From Aquabacterium fontiphilum (lineage in GTDB: Bacteria > Pseudomonadota > Gammaproteobacteria > Burkholderiales > Burkholderiaceae_C): a stretch of 64,000 nt of DNA. How positions within the stretch are numbered: the stretch's first letter is position 1; each line of letters starts with the position of its first letter. This document shows, piece after piece, positions 1-7,869 of this stretch. Below the pieces are notes generated by a model. That model did no database searches and had not been told where the DNA came from. It saw only the letters and a program-made list of their open reading frames with translations. Location of the stretch: contig NZ_JAAAPN010000002.1 of NCBI RefSeq assembly GCF_009909205.1, positions 186,001 to 250,000 on the forward strand, in the 5' to 3' direction. The translations under genes were made by a program, and so were the position numbers.

Positions 1-2
1 AG

Positions 3-1898
3 CTGGTCGATGGCCTGACCAAGCTGGACAAGCTGCAGTTTTCGACGAAGGAAGAGTCGCAGGCGGAGTCCTTCCGCAAGATGCTGCTGGCGATGGCCCG
101 CGATGTGCGCGTCATCCTCATCAAGCTGGCCGACCGGCTGCACAACATGCGCACGATGGACGCGATGGCCGGGCACAAGCGCGCCCGCATCGCGCGCGAG
201 ACGCTGGACATCTATGTGCCCATCGCGCACCGGCTGGGCCTGAACCAGACCTACCGCGAGCTGCAGGAGCTGTCCTTCCAGTACATCAAGCCCTGGCGCT
301 ATGGCGTGCTGGCCAAGGCGGTCAAGAAGACCCGCGGCAACCGGCGCGACCTGGTCGAGCGCATCCGCAAGGAAGTCGAAAGCGCGTTTGCGCATGCCGA
401 CATGCACGTCGAGGTCTACGGGCGCGAGAAGACCATCTTCTCCATCTACAACAAGATGGTCGAGAAGAACCTGAGCTTTGCGCAGGTCAGCGACATCTTC
501 GGCTTTCGCATCGTCACGCGTGAGCTGCTGGATTGCTACCGGGCGCTGGGCGTGCTGCACCAGCTGTACAAGCCGCTGCCGGGCCGCTTCAAGGATTACA
601 TCGCCATCCCCAAGGCCAACGGTTATCAGTCGCTGCACACCACGCTGGTCAACCCGGTGGGCACGGCGGTGGAGTTCCAGATCCGCTCGCAGGCCATGCA
701 CGCGGTGGCCGAGAAGGGCATTGCGGCGCACTGGATGTACAAAGAGCACAGCGAGCCGGAAGACAGTAGCCCACAACAGGCCGCCGTGTGGCTGCAGTCG
801 CTGATCGACATCCAGCACGAAACCCGAGATTCGGCCGAGTTCCTGGAGCACCTGAAGATCGACCTCTTCCCCGAGTCGGTCTATGTGCTGACGCCGAAGT
901 CGCGCATCGTGGCCCTGCCCAAGGGCGCCACGCCGGTGGATTTCGCCTACGCCATCCACTCGGGTGTGGGCGACCGCTGCGTGTCGGCCAAGGTCAATGG
1001 CGAGCCGGTGCCGCTGCGCACCGAACTGCGCAGCGGCGACGTGATCGAGATCGTCACCGCGCCGGGCGCTCGCCCGAACCCGGGTTGGCTGAACTTCGTG
1101 CGCACGGGGCGCGCGCGCTCCAAGATTCGCCACTACCTCAAGAACATGGAGGCAGAAGAGTCGCTGTCGCTGGGCCGCAAGCTCTTGAGCCAGGCCTTGC
1201 GCGCCGAGGGCCTGACATTGCCTGCCGGCGACGAGCAGAGCACGGGTCGCGAAGGCGAGCTGTGGCAGGCGCTGACGCGCTGGGGCGGCAACCGCACGGT
1301 GGACGAGTTGCTGGTCGACATCGGCCTGGGCCGCAAGATCGCGACCATGGTGGCCAAGCGGCTGGCGCAGTTCATGGCGGAATCCGGCGAGCGCCCGGAC
1401 GCGCTCACCTTGAGCCTGGGGCGCTTCTCGGACGAGGCGCCCACGCAGGGCGCGGTGGTACTCGATGGCAGCGAGGGCGCCACAGTGCAGCTTGCACCCT
1501 GCTGCACGCCGGTTCCGGGCGATGCGATTGCCGGCTATCTGGGGCGCGGTGAGGGTCTGGTTGTGCACCGCCACACCTGTGGCGTGGGGCAGCGTTTGTT
1601 CGAGCGCGACCGCGACCGCTGGATCGATGTCAGCTGGTCCGAAGAGCCAACTCGCCTGTTCGAGACGGTGCTGCGCGTCATGGTCACCAATGGCAAGGGC
1701 GTGCTGGCGCAGGTGGCCTCTGCCGTCAGCCGCGCCGAGACCGACATCACCCACATCGAGATGGGCAATGAGCGCCTGGGCGAGACGGCCGAGCTGCGCC
1801 TGACCGTGTCGGTCCGCGACCGTGTGCACCTGGCCGATGTGATGCGTACGCTCAAGCGCTGTCCGTCGGTGCTGCGCGTCGAGCGGCTCTGCGCCTGA
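3..1898 (+). CDS. spoT: Bifunctional (p)ppGpp synthetase/hydrolase, 5' end outside window
   Basis: Makes and degrades the alarmone (p)ppGpp in the stringent response. The open frame runs in from the window edge, so the N-terminal part of the HD hydrolase domain is missing; the visible part begins with the end of that domain (LADRLHNM). Then come the synthetase domain (YGREK, and RFKD in PGRFKDYIAIPKANGYQSLH), a TGS domain (VYVLTPKSRIVALPKG), a Cys-Cys region (PCCTPVPGD) and a C-terminal ACT domain. The RxKD motif, rather than the ExDD of monofunctional RelA, is the family marker for bifunctional Rel/SpoT enzymes, so spoT is preferred over relA. The stop codon is two bases from the convergent greB stop, a common arrangement in Burkholderiales. 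Confidence 0.95.
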   Translation: MVDGLTKLDKLQFSTKEESQAESFRKMLLAMARDVRVILIKLADRLHNMRTMDAMAGHKRARIARETLDIYVPIAHRLGLNQTYRELQELSFQYIKPWRYGVLAKAVKKTRGNRRDLVERIRKEVESAFAHADMHVEVYGREKTIFSIYNKMVEKNLSFAQVSDIFGFRIVTRELLDCYRALGVLHQLYKPLPGRFKDYIAIPKANGYQSLHTTLVNPVGTAVEFQIRSQAMHAVAEKGIAAHWMYKEHSEPEDSSPQQAAVWLQSLIDIQHETRDSAEFLEHLKIDLFPESVYVLTPKSRIVALPKGATPVDFAYAIHSGVGDRCVSAKVNGEPVPLRTELRSGDVIEIVTAPGARPNPGWLNFVRTGRARSKIRHYLKNMEAEESLSLGRKLLSQALRAEGLTLPAGDEQSTGREGELWQALTRWGGNRTVDELLVDIGLGRKIATMVAKRLAQFMAESGERPDALTLSLGRFSDEAPTQGAVVLDGSEGATVQLAPCCTPVPGDAIAGYLGRGEGLVVHRHTCGVGQRLFERDRDRWIDVSWSEEPTRLFETVLRVMVTNGKGVLAQVASAVSRAETDITHIEMGNERLGETAELRLTVSVRDRVHLADVMRTLKRCPSVLRVERLCA

Positions 1899-1900
1899 AC

Positions 1901-2464
1901 TCAGTGCCCCACCGGCGGGGGCGGGTAGCGCACGGCCAGGATCTCCAGCCGCTCCAGACCCCCGGGGGTCATCAGCGCCACCTCGTCGCCCTCGCGAGCC
2001 CGCAGCAGGGCGCGCGCGATCGGTGACACCCAGCTCACCTCGCCTCGCAGGTTGTCGACCTCGTCGATGCCTTTGATCGTGATGGTGCGCTGTTCGCCTG
2101 CCTGGTTCTCGTAGGTCACCGTGGCGCCAAAGAACACCTGGTCGTTGCCGTGGTGCACGCTCGGGTCCACCACCTCGGCGATGTCCAGCCGCCGGGTGAG
2201 GTAGCGGATACGCCGGTCGATCTCGCGCAGGCGCTTCTTGCCATAAAGGTAATCGCCATTCTCGGAGCGGTCGCCGTTGGACGCGGCCCAGCTGACGATG
2301 TCGACCACCTTGGGGCGCTCCACGTCGATGAGGTTGAGCAGTTCGGCCCGCATGCGCTGGTAGCCGTCGGGCGTCATGTAGTTCTTGCCGCCGGCTGGCA
2401 GTGCGGGCAGGGCGACGTCTTCGTCGTCATCGGCCTCGGTTTCCTTGGTGAACGCTTTGCTCAT
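1901..2464 (-). CDS. greB: Transcription elongation factor GreB
   Basis: Binds RNA polymerase and stimulates cleavage of backtracked transcripts. The 187-residue protein has an acidic N-terminal extension (ETEADDDEDVA), then the Gre coiled coil beginning at GGKNYMTPDGYQRMRAEL and a C-terminal FKBP-like half containing GEVSWVSPIARALL. The start at MSKAFTK was chosen because it matches the family N-terminus; an upstream in-frame ATG would add 15 residues of unrelated sequence. The GreB rather than GreA assignment rests on YLYGKKRLREIDRRIRYLTRRLD-type sequence and on the neighbouring spoT. The gene is convergent with spoT. Confidence 0.93.
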   Translation of the reverse strand: MSKAFTKETEADDDEDVALPALPAGGKNYMTPDGYQRMRAELLNLIDVERPKVVDIVSWAASNGDRSENGDYLYGKKRLREIDRRIRYLTRRLDIAEVVDPSVHHGNDQVFFGATVTYENQAGEQRTITIKGIDEVDNLRGEVSWVSPIARALLRAREGDEVALMTPGGLERLEILAVRYPPPPVGH

Positions 2465-2638
2465 GCGGGCGATTGTGCCCAAAACGCTCGCGCACTGGCA
2501 AAGCGCCACTTGTTCACGGCTTGCGCGCTTTTGTCATTTTTCGCGCGTTTCCGGGCCGCCGCACATCTCGCAAAAATGAAATACCTGCCGATATCCCACA
2601 TGAGCCAGTCCACCTGGCATGCATTGGAGGTATGAACG

Positions 2639-3277
2639 ATGTCACGTGTGATTCCGCTCGGTCCGGGCTCCCGCATGCTGACCACCCGTGAGGCCGCTCA
2701 GCGGCTGGGGGTGTCCCTGCGCACGGTGCAGTTGTGGGTGGAGGCCGACATCCTGCCTGCTGCCCGCACCCCGGGTGGCCATCGGCGTATCCCCTACAAC
2801 GCGGTCGAGGCACTGGCCCTGAGTACCGGCCTGGGTGGTGATCCCAGCACGATGCGTGGCCGCCGCGACGGGGAAATGGCAGCACGCAGCCGCCCCATGG
2901 ATGTGCTCATCGTCGCAGATGACCCGCAGTGGCAGGCGCAGTGTGACCAGGCGCTGGCGCCGTTCGGCTCGGCCGTGACCCTGCGTTATGCCGAGACCGG
3001 CTACCTGGCACTGCTACAGATCGGCCAGAAGGTGCCGGATCTGCTGATCACACACCTGGAGCTGCCGGGCATGGATGGCATGGCGATGCTGCACACGCTG
3101 GAGCGGGCCGAGTCGATTTCGGGCCTGCGGGTGCTGGTCATGACACCGCTGGACGACCATGAGCTGGCCCGTCGTGGCGGGCTGCCGCCTTCGGTCGAAC
3201 GCATGCCATGGCCAGCCTCGGCCGAGGCCGTGGCGGTCCGCGTGGGCCGATGGTTACTGGGGCAACGGGTGTCCTGA
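2639..3277 (+). CDS. MerR-type helix-turn-helix protein with degenerate receiver domain
   Basis: A 212-residue protein with two parts. Residues about 13-60 are a MerR/excisionase-type winged helix (LTTREAAQRLGVSLRTVQLW, then TPGGHRRIPYNAVEAL). Residues about 84-205 fold like a response-regulator receiver (DVLIVADD at the start, PGMDGMAML after the active-site strand), but the phospho-acceptor aspartate position is His139 (LLITHLELPGMDG) and the usual Lys-Pro reads Met-Pro. It is therefore a pseudo-receiver, probably a protein-interaction module. The GGAGG at 2626-2630 lies 8 bases before the ATG. It is the first gene of a co-directional cassette with a kinase-like protein, a true receiver and a LOV kinase, and is the only one of them with a DNA-binding domain. 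Confidence 0.75.
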   Translation: MSRVIPLGPGSRMLTTREAAQRLGVSLRTVQLWVEADILPAARTPGGHRRIPYNAVEALALSTGLGGDPSTMRGRRDGEMAARSRPMDVLIVADDPQWQAQCDQALAPFGSAVTLRYAETGYLALLQIGQKVPDLLITHLELPGMDGMAMLHTLERAESISGLRVLVMTPLDDHELARRGGLPPSVERMPWPASAEAVAVRVGRWLLGQRVS

Positions 3278-3307
3278 GCCACCCGACAAGGCACGAGGAG
3301 GCCGATC

Positions 3308-4417
3308 ATGAACGACGCATTCAGGCTGCTGTTTGATCAAGTCAAGAGCGGGGTGGTCTGGGTGCAGCGCAACGGCACCGTGCGCTACGCCAACAAGGCG
3401 GCGGTGCAGATGACGCCGGTGATGCTGGGTCAGCCCATGATGGACCCGGTGGCCGAGCGCACGGTCAAGGCGGCCGGTCAGGGCATGCTCACTTTGCCCT
3501 TCCCCTTCGAGTTGACCACGCAGGAAGCCCACCCGGACAGCATCCGCGCGGTGGTGATCAATGCCCCGGTCGGGCAGGACCTGATGGTCGTGATGAACAA
3601 CGTCTCGGAAGAGCGTTGGTATTCGCAGGCCCTCGAGAACCTCATCGGCTACATCGAAGCCGAAATGGCCGAGCCCATCGAGCTGCTGTCACGGCAACTG
3701 CCACAGATCGAGCGCATGGCCAAGCAGCCTTCGCAAGGCGAGATCGAGCAGATGGCGCGCAACGCCCGCGCGTTGTCGAGCAAGCTGGGCAAACTGCGCG
3801 ACCTGGTGGCGGTGTTTGGCGAAAGCGCCATCCAGCGAGACGAGCGTGTGCTGGTCAACGAACTGATCCAGGCCGCGCTGGTCGATGTGATCCACCAGGC
3901 CCGGGCACGCAACATCACCGTGGCCACCCAGGGGCTGGAAGACGAGATGCCCCCCGTCTACGGCAGTCGCCATTGGCTGGTGCGGGCCATGTCGGAGTAT
4001 CTGGAGCAGTCCATCCGTAGCGCGCAGCCCGGCGGGCTGATCGAGCTGTCGGTTCAGGCAGTGGGCACTCGGGTGATCGTGCGGGCACGCAACCGCGGCC
4101 TGTTCGTCTCCAACCACGAACGACGCAGTGCCTTCGTGCCCTTCGGCGTGGGCGACAACGCCCGCCCGCAGGCCGAGCGCACCAGCATCGGCCTGGCGCT
4201 CAGCGAACGCATCGTGGCGCAGCATGGCGGCTCGGTGCGCATCGAAGACGAGTTCGACGCCGTGGATTTCGTGCTTGAGATCCCGGCCGGTGCCCCGGCC
4301 ACCCAGGACGCCCAGCTGTCGGTGGAACAGGCCCAGCGGTATGCGCGGGATATGGCGCAACTGCTGGCACGCAGCATGAGCAAGCGGGTCGCTCCTGAAG
4401 CGCCTGCAAAGGAGTGA
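3308..4417 (+). CDS. PAS/histidine-kinase-like protein without phospho-acceptor histidine
   Basis: A 369-residue soluble protein. Residues about 10-110 resemble a PAS domain (SGVVWVQRNGTVRYANKAAVQM). Residues about 115-175 are a helical dimerisation-like segment (ALENLIGYIEAEMAEPIELL) with no H-box histidine. Residues about 185-330 resemble a HATPase_c domain (a G2-box-like IGLALSERIVAQHGGSVRI), but the N-box asparagine and the DxGxG box are poorly kept (ARNRGLF). It is probably a pseudokinase or scaffold rather than an active kinase. The ATG follows GAGGAGG at a good distance, and the next gene, a CheY-like receiver, begins 3 bases after its stop, so the two are likely co-translated. Confidence 0.65.
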   Translation: MNDAFRLLFDQVKSGVVWVQRNGTVRYANKAAVQMTPVMLGQPMMDPVAERTVKAAGQGMLTLPFPFELTTQEAHPDSIRAVVINAPVGQDLMVVMNNVSEERWYSQALENLIGYIEAEMAEPIELLSRQLPQIERMAKQPSQGEIEQMARNARALSSKLGKLRDLVAVFGESAIQRDERVLVNELIQAALVDVIHQARARNITVATQGLEDEMPPVYGSRHWLVRAMSEYLEQSIRSAQPGGLIELSVQAVGTRVIVRARNRGLFVSNHERRSAFVPFGVGDNARPQAERTSIGLALSERIVAQHGGSVRIEDEFDAVDFVLEIPAGAPATQDAQLSVEQAQRYARDMAQLLARSMSKRVAPEAPAKE

Positions 4418-4420
4418 ACC

Positions 4421-4798
4421 ATGACACACCGCATCCTCATCGTGGAAGACCAGTCAGACATCTGCAAGCTGATCCGCATGACGCTGGAGTTCGGCGACTT
4501 CGAGATCCACGAAGCCCATGATGGCGAAACCGGCCTGAACATGGCTCGCGCGATCAAGCCGCATGTGATGCTGCTGGACGTGATGATGCCGGGGCTGCTG
4601 GATGGCTACCAGGTCTGCAGCCGCATCAAGGCCGACCCCGCCCTGCAGCAGATCCAGGTGGTGATGTTGACTGCGCGTGGGCAGGTCACCGACATCGCCG
4701 CGGGCGAGGCTGCAGGGGCAGATGCCTACCTGGTCAAGCCCTTCAGCCCGCTGGAGCTGATCGAGCGCGTGGAAGCCATCGCCGCTGCCTCGGTCTGA
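4421..4798 (+). CDS. CheY-like single-domain response regulator
   Basis: A stand-alone receiver of 125 residues with all key positions present: the acidic pocket (VEDQSD), the phospho-acceptor Asp53 (MLLDVMMPG), the switch Thr (VMLTAR) and the Lys-Pro pair (LVKPFSPLEL). It has no output domain, so it must act by protein contact or pass phosphate on. It has its own strong ribosome site (AAAGGAG) and sits between the kinase-like protein and the LOV kinase; the latter is the likely phospho-donor. Confidence 0.88.
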   Translation: MTHRILIVEDQSDICKLIRMTLEFGDFEIHEAHDGETGLNMARAIKPHVMLLDVMMPGLLDGYQVCSRIKADPALQQIQVVMLTARGQVTDIAAGEAAGADAYLVKPFSPLELIERVEAIAAASV

Positions 4799-4831
4799 CG
4801 GCCTGCCTTCACCCGCCATGGGGAGACTGCC

Positions 4832-7600
4832 ATGGGCGATGCCAATGCGAACGACGAGCTGCCGGAGCAGGTGCTGCGGCTGATGGGCCGGCTGGAGCGC
4901 TTCACGGGCAAGATGTCGGTGACGCAGGCCGTCTCGCTGATCGTCTTGACCGGCGCGCTGGTCACGACCCTGATCACCGGGCCAGTCTGGCTGGCCGAGC
5001 AGCATCGCCAACAGGCGTCCTTCGAGTCGGAGGTGCGGCGCTGGCAGACGCAGTTGCAGGATCGCCTGGATTACCGGGCACTGATGCTGCACCAGATGGC
5101 GTCCATGGCCTGGCTTGCGCCGTCGGCGCAAGCGTCGGGCGATGTGGCGCCTGCCTGGCTGCCCCCTGCGGCGGTGATCTTGCCTGGATCTCCAGGTGGC
5201 CAGATGGACTGGCCGACCTTGACGGCTGGCTGGCGTCTTGCGCCCGATCAGGTTGCAGCGATTCACAGTTGCCTGTCGCGTGACCAGCGCGGCGTTCAGA
5301 CGCGCCTGTGCGACATGGGCGGTGCAGGGGCTGATGAACTGGGTGTGCTGGCCGCCCCACTGCCCACCCAAGGTGGTGGCTGGCTGCTGTGGAAAGTCGC
5401 AGCCCGGGACGTGCTGCCCGTCGCGCCCAGAACCGCAGCGCGATGGCAGCTTACCGGGCGCTTCGTCAGCGGGGCGCAACTGCACGGCCCGACGAGCGGG
5501 CCGTATCACATGCAACTGACCGTCACGCTGGCCGGCCAGCCGATGGCCGTGAGCGTGATGGGCACCCCGGTATCACGCAGCTTGTCCGAGCAAACGTCCC
5601 AGTGGATGGGGGTGGCAGCGGCCGGTGTCGCGGGGTTGATCTTCACGCTCAGTGGCATTCACGTCTACTTGATGCTGATCTCGACCCGACGGCGCGCGCG
5701 CGAGATGGCTCGAGACATGAATCTGGCGTTGCAGCGCACCCAGTCGCGCAACCAGGTGGTGATGGACACGGCGCCGGATGCGATCGTGATGACCGATGCT
5801 CAAGGGCGAGTGAGCTGGTGCAACCAGGCCACCACGAGCATCTTTGGCCGCACCACCGAGGATCTGATGGGACACGCGGTGTCCGAGGTGTTGCCCAGTC
5901 TGGGCCACAGCGAGCTGACGGCCTGGTTCGAGCAACACGGGTTTTCGAACCGCGTGATCGGCTTTGAAACCGTGGGCCTGCGCAATGACGGGAGCACGGC
6001 CTTTCCAGTATCGGTGTCGGCCAGCCGGGCCGAACTCGACGGCGAGTGGATCCTGACTTTCATCGTGCGCGACACGACCGACGCCAAGTGGGCTGAGCAA
6101 GAGTTGCTGTTGCGCGACCGCGCCATCTCATCGTCGGCCGACGGGGTGGTGATCGTGTCCATGACGCTGCCCAACTCGCCCATCATCTACGTTAACCACG
6201 CCTTCGAGGAAATCACTGGCTATGAGGCGCATGAGGCGCTGGGTATGAACTGCCGTTTCCTGCAGGGCAGCGACACCGACCAGCCGGCCATCGAGGTCAT
6301 ACGGAAGGCGGTTGCCAGCGGAGAGGCTTGCCACGTGGTGCTGCGCAACTACCGCAAGAACGGCACCATGTTCTACAACGAGCTGGCGCTGTCGCCCGTC
6401 GCCAATGCCGAAGGGCAGATCACGCACTATGTGGGTGTGCAGACCGACATCACCGAGCGTATTGCGGCCGAGCAGGTGCTGCACCTGCGCACGGAGCGTC
6501 TCAACGCGGTGTTCGACCTCAGCCCGGATGGCTTTGTCGTGCTTGACAAGCGCGGCGAGGTCAGCATCGTCAACCCGTCGTTCGAGCGCATGACCGGCCT
6601 GATGGCGGGCGATCTGGTGGGGCTGTCGCGCGATGCCTTCGAAGAGCAGTTGATGGTGCGTTGTCACGCACCTGGCTCGGTCGAGGCGCATGCCGCCGGC
6701 ATCATTCCGGCCTCCGACGGCGATGATGCGCAGGCGGTACGCCGCGAGGTGCTGCAGATGCACACGCCGTGCCCACGGACGCTGGTGCGCAGCGTGCGTC
6801 AGGGGGGACATGACAACGAGACGGTCATGTACTTCCGCGACATCACGCACGAGCTGGAGGTCGACCGCATGAAGAGCGAGTTCCTGGCGATGGCGGCGCA
6901 CGAGCTGCGCACGCCGATGGTCAGCATCTTCGGCTTCACGGAGCTGCTGCTCAAGCGGCAGTTCAACGACGAGCGCCGCAATGACATGCTCGGCACCATC
7001 CACCGGCAGGCATCCGTGCTGATCAACCTCGTCAACGAGCTGCTGGATCTGGCGCGCATCGAGGCGCGACGTGGCAAGGACTTCAAGCGTGTGGCGCAGC
7101 CACTGCAGCCCCTGGTGCAGGCGGTGATCGATGGCCTGCTCGTTCACAACGACAGCCGCAAGGTGATGAGCGAGCTGCCAGCCGAGCCCATCTGGGTGGA
7201 TGTGGACACGGAGAAGCTCTCACAGGCGCTGACCAATGTGCTGTCCAACGCCTACAAGTATTCGCCGCACGGCGGTGAGATCGAGCTGGATGTGGTCTGG
7301 CGGGACCGGGATGGCCGGCTGGAGGCCGGCATGCGGGTCACCGACCACGGCATCGGGATGACACAGGAGCAGTTGTCACGTGTGTTCGAGCGCTTCTATC
7401 GCGCCGACACCTCGGGCAACATCCCGGGCACCGGTCTGGGCATGACCATCGTGAAGGAGATTGTCGAGTTGCACGGGGGGCAGGTCAGCATCAACAGCGA
7501 GCACGGTGTGGGCACGACGGTGACCCTGTGGGTGCCGGTGCGACCGGAGGCGGCTGCCCTGGCCAGCCAGGTCACCTCCGAGCCTGCCGAGGTGAACTGA
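4832..7600 (+). CDS. Membrane sensor histidine kinase with LOV (blue-light) and PAS domains
   Basis: A 922-residue kinase. Two membrane helices (about 30-54 and 258-283) enclose a periplasmic region of about 200 residues. Three PAS-type domains follow: about 300-420, 428-555 and 557-680. The second is a LOV domain: GMNCRFLQG contains Cys474 at the flavin-adduct position, followed by RNYRKNG, FYNELALSPV and GVQTD, which supply the conserved flavin-contacting Asn and Gln residues. The HisKA domain carries His690 (AAHELRTPMVSIFGF) and the HATPase domain has DHGIGM and GTGLGM. There is no attached receiver; the CheY-like protein just upstream is the likely partner. In the LOV family blue light forms a cysteine-FMN adduct that changes kinase activity; for this protein that is inference from the conserved residues. 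GGGGAG precedes the ATG. Confidence 0.88.
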   Translation: MGDANANDELPEQVLRLMGRLERFTGKMSVTQAVSLIVLTGALVTTLITGPVWLAEQHRQQASFESEVRRWQTQLQDRLDYRALMLHQMASMAWLAPSAQASGDVAPAWLPPAAVILPGSPGGQMDWPTLTAGWRLAPDQVAAIHSCLSRDQRGVQTRLCDMGGAGADELGVLAAPLPTQGGGWLLWKVAARDVLPVAPRTAARWQLTGRFVSGAQLHGPTSGPYHMQLTVTLAGQPMAVSVMGTPVSRSLSEQTSQWMGVAAAGVAGLIFTLSGIHVYLMLISTRRRAREMARDMNLALQRTQSRNQVVMDTAPDAIVMTDAQGRVSWCNQATTSIFGRTTEDLMGHAVSEVLPSLGHSELTAWFEQHGFSNRVIGFETVGLRNDGSTAFPVSVSASRAELDGEWILTFIVRDTTDAKWAEQELLLRDRAISSSADGVVIVSMTLPNSPIIYVNHAFEEITGYEAHEALGMNCRFLQGSDTDQPAIEVIRKAVASGEACHVVLRNYRKNGTMFYNELALSPVANAEGQITHYVGVQTDITERIAAEQVLHLRTERLNAVFDLSPDGFVVLDKRGEVSIVNPSFERMTGLMAGDLVGLSRDAFEEQLMVRCHAPGSVEAHAAGIIPASDGDDAQAVRREVLQMHTPCPRTLVRSVRQGGHDNETVMYFRDITHELEVDRMKSEFLAMAAHELRTPMVSIFGFTELLLKRQFNDERRNDMLGTIHRQASVLINLVNELLDLARIEARRGKDFKRVAQPLQPLVQAVIDGLLVHNDSRKVMSELPAEPIWVDVDTEKLSQALTNVLSNAYKYSPHGGEIELDVVWRDRDGRLEAGMRVTDHGIGMTQEQLSRVFERFYRADTSGNIPGTGLGMTIVKEIVELHGGQVSINSEHGVGTTVTLWVPVRPEAAALASQVTSEPAEVN

Positions 7601-7618
7601 TTCAGCGCGCAAAAAGAA

Positions 7619-7644
7619 AAACCGCAGCCCGAAGGCTGCGGTTT
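7619..7644 (-). terminator. Rho-independent terminator of the tRNA-Arg pair
   Basis: A perfect 11-bp stem (7619-7629 with 7634-7644) around a CGAA loop. Read on the minus strand it is followed by TTTTTCTTTTTG, so it ends the tRNA transcript. On the plus strand it may also stop reading from the LOV kinase gene, though the T run there is short. Confidence 0.85.
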
Positions 7645-7651
7645 GCAAGAT

Positions 7652-7728
7652 TGGCGCGGCTGGCAGGATTCGAACCCACGACCCCTTGGTTCGTAGCCAA
7701 GTACTCTATCCAACTGAGCTACAGCCGC
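7652..7728 (-). tRNA. tRNA-Arg (anticodon ACG), copy 1
   Basis: A 77-nt cloverleaf on the minus strand: acceptor GCGGCTG pairs with CAGCCGC, D-arm contains TAGCTCAGTTGG, anticodon stem CTTGG/CCAAG holds the loop CTACGAA with anticodon ACG, T-loop TTCGAAT, and an encoded CCA end. It reads CGN arginine codons after A34-to-inosine editing (known for this tRNA family). It is identical to the copy at 7755-7831. Confidence 0.97.
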
Positions 7729-7754
7729 GCGGACCTGTTTTCACAGGAGGTATC

Positions 7755-7831
7755 TGGCGCGGCTGGCAGGATTCGAACCCACGACCCCTTGGTTCGTAGC
7801 CAAGTACTCTATCCAACTGAGCTACAGCCGC
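7755..7831 (-). tRNA. tRNA-Arg (anticodon ACG), copy 2
   Basis: Identical in sequence to the copy at 7652-7728, 26 bases away and in the same orientation, also with an encoded CCA. The pair is probably transcribed together from a promoter above 7831 and stopped at the hairpin at 7619-7644. Confidence 0.97.
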
Positions 7832-7869
7832 GGCGACAGAAGACCGAGACTATAGCATGTTTTTGGCGG

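Noticed and set aside
2587-2594. GCCGATAT, a sigma-28-like -10 box before the LOV cassette
   Set aside because: The -35 position at N11 reads TCGCAAAA, a poor match. Would link the cassette to motility but is too weak alone.
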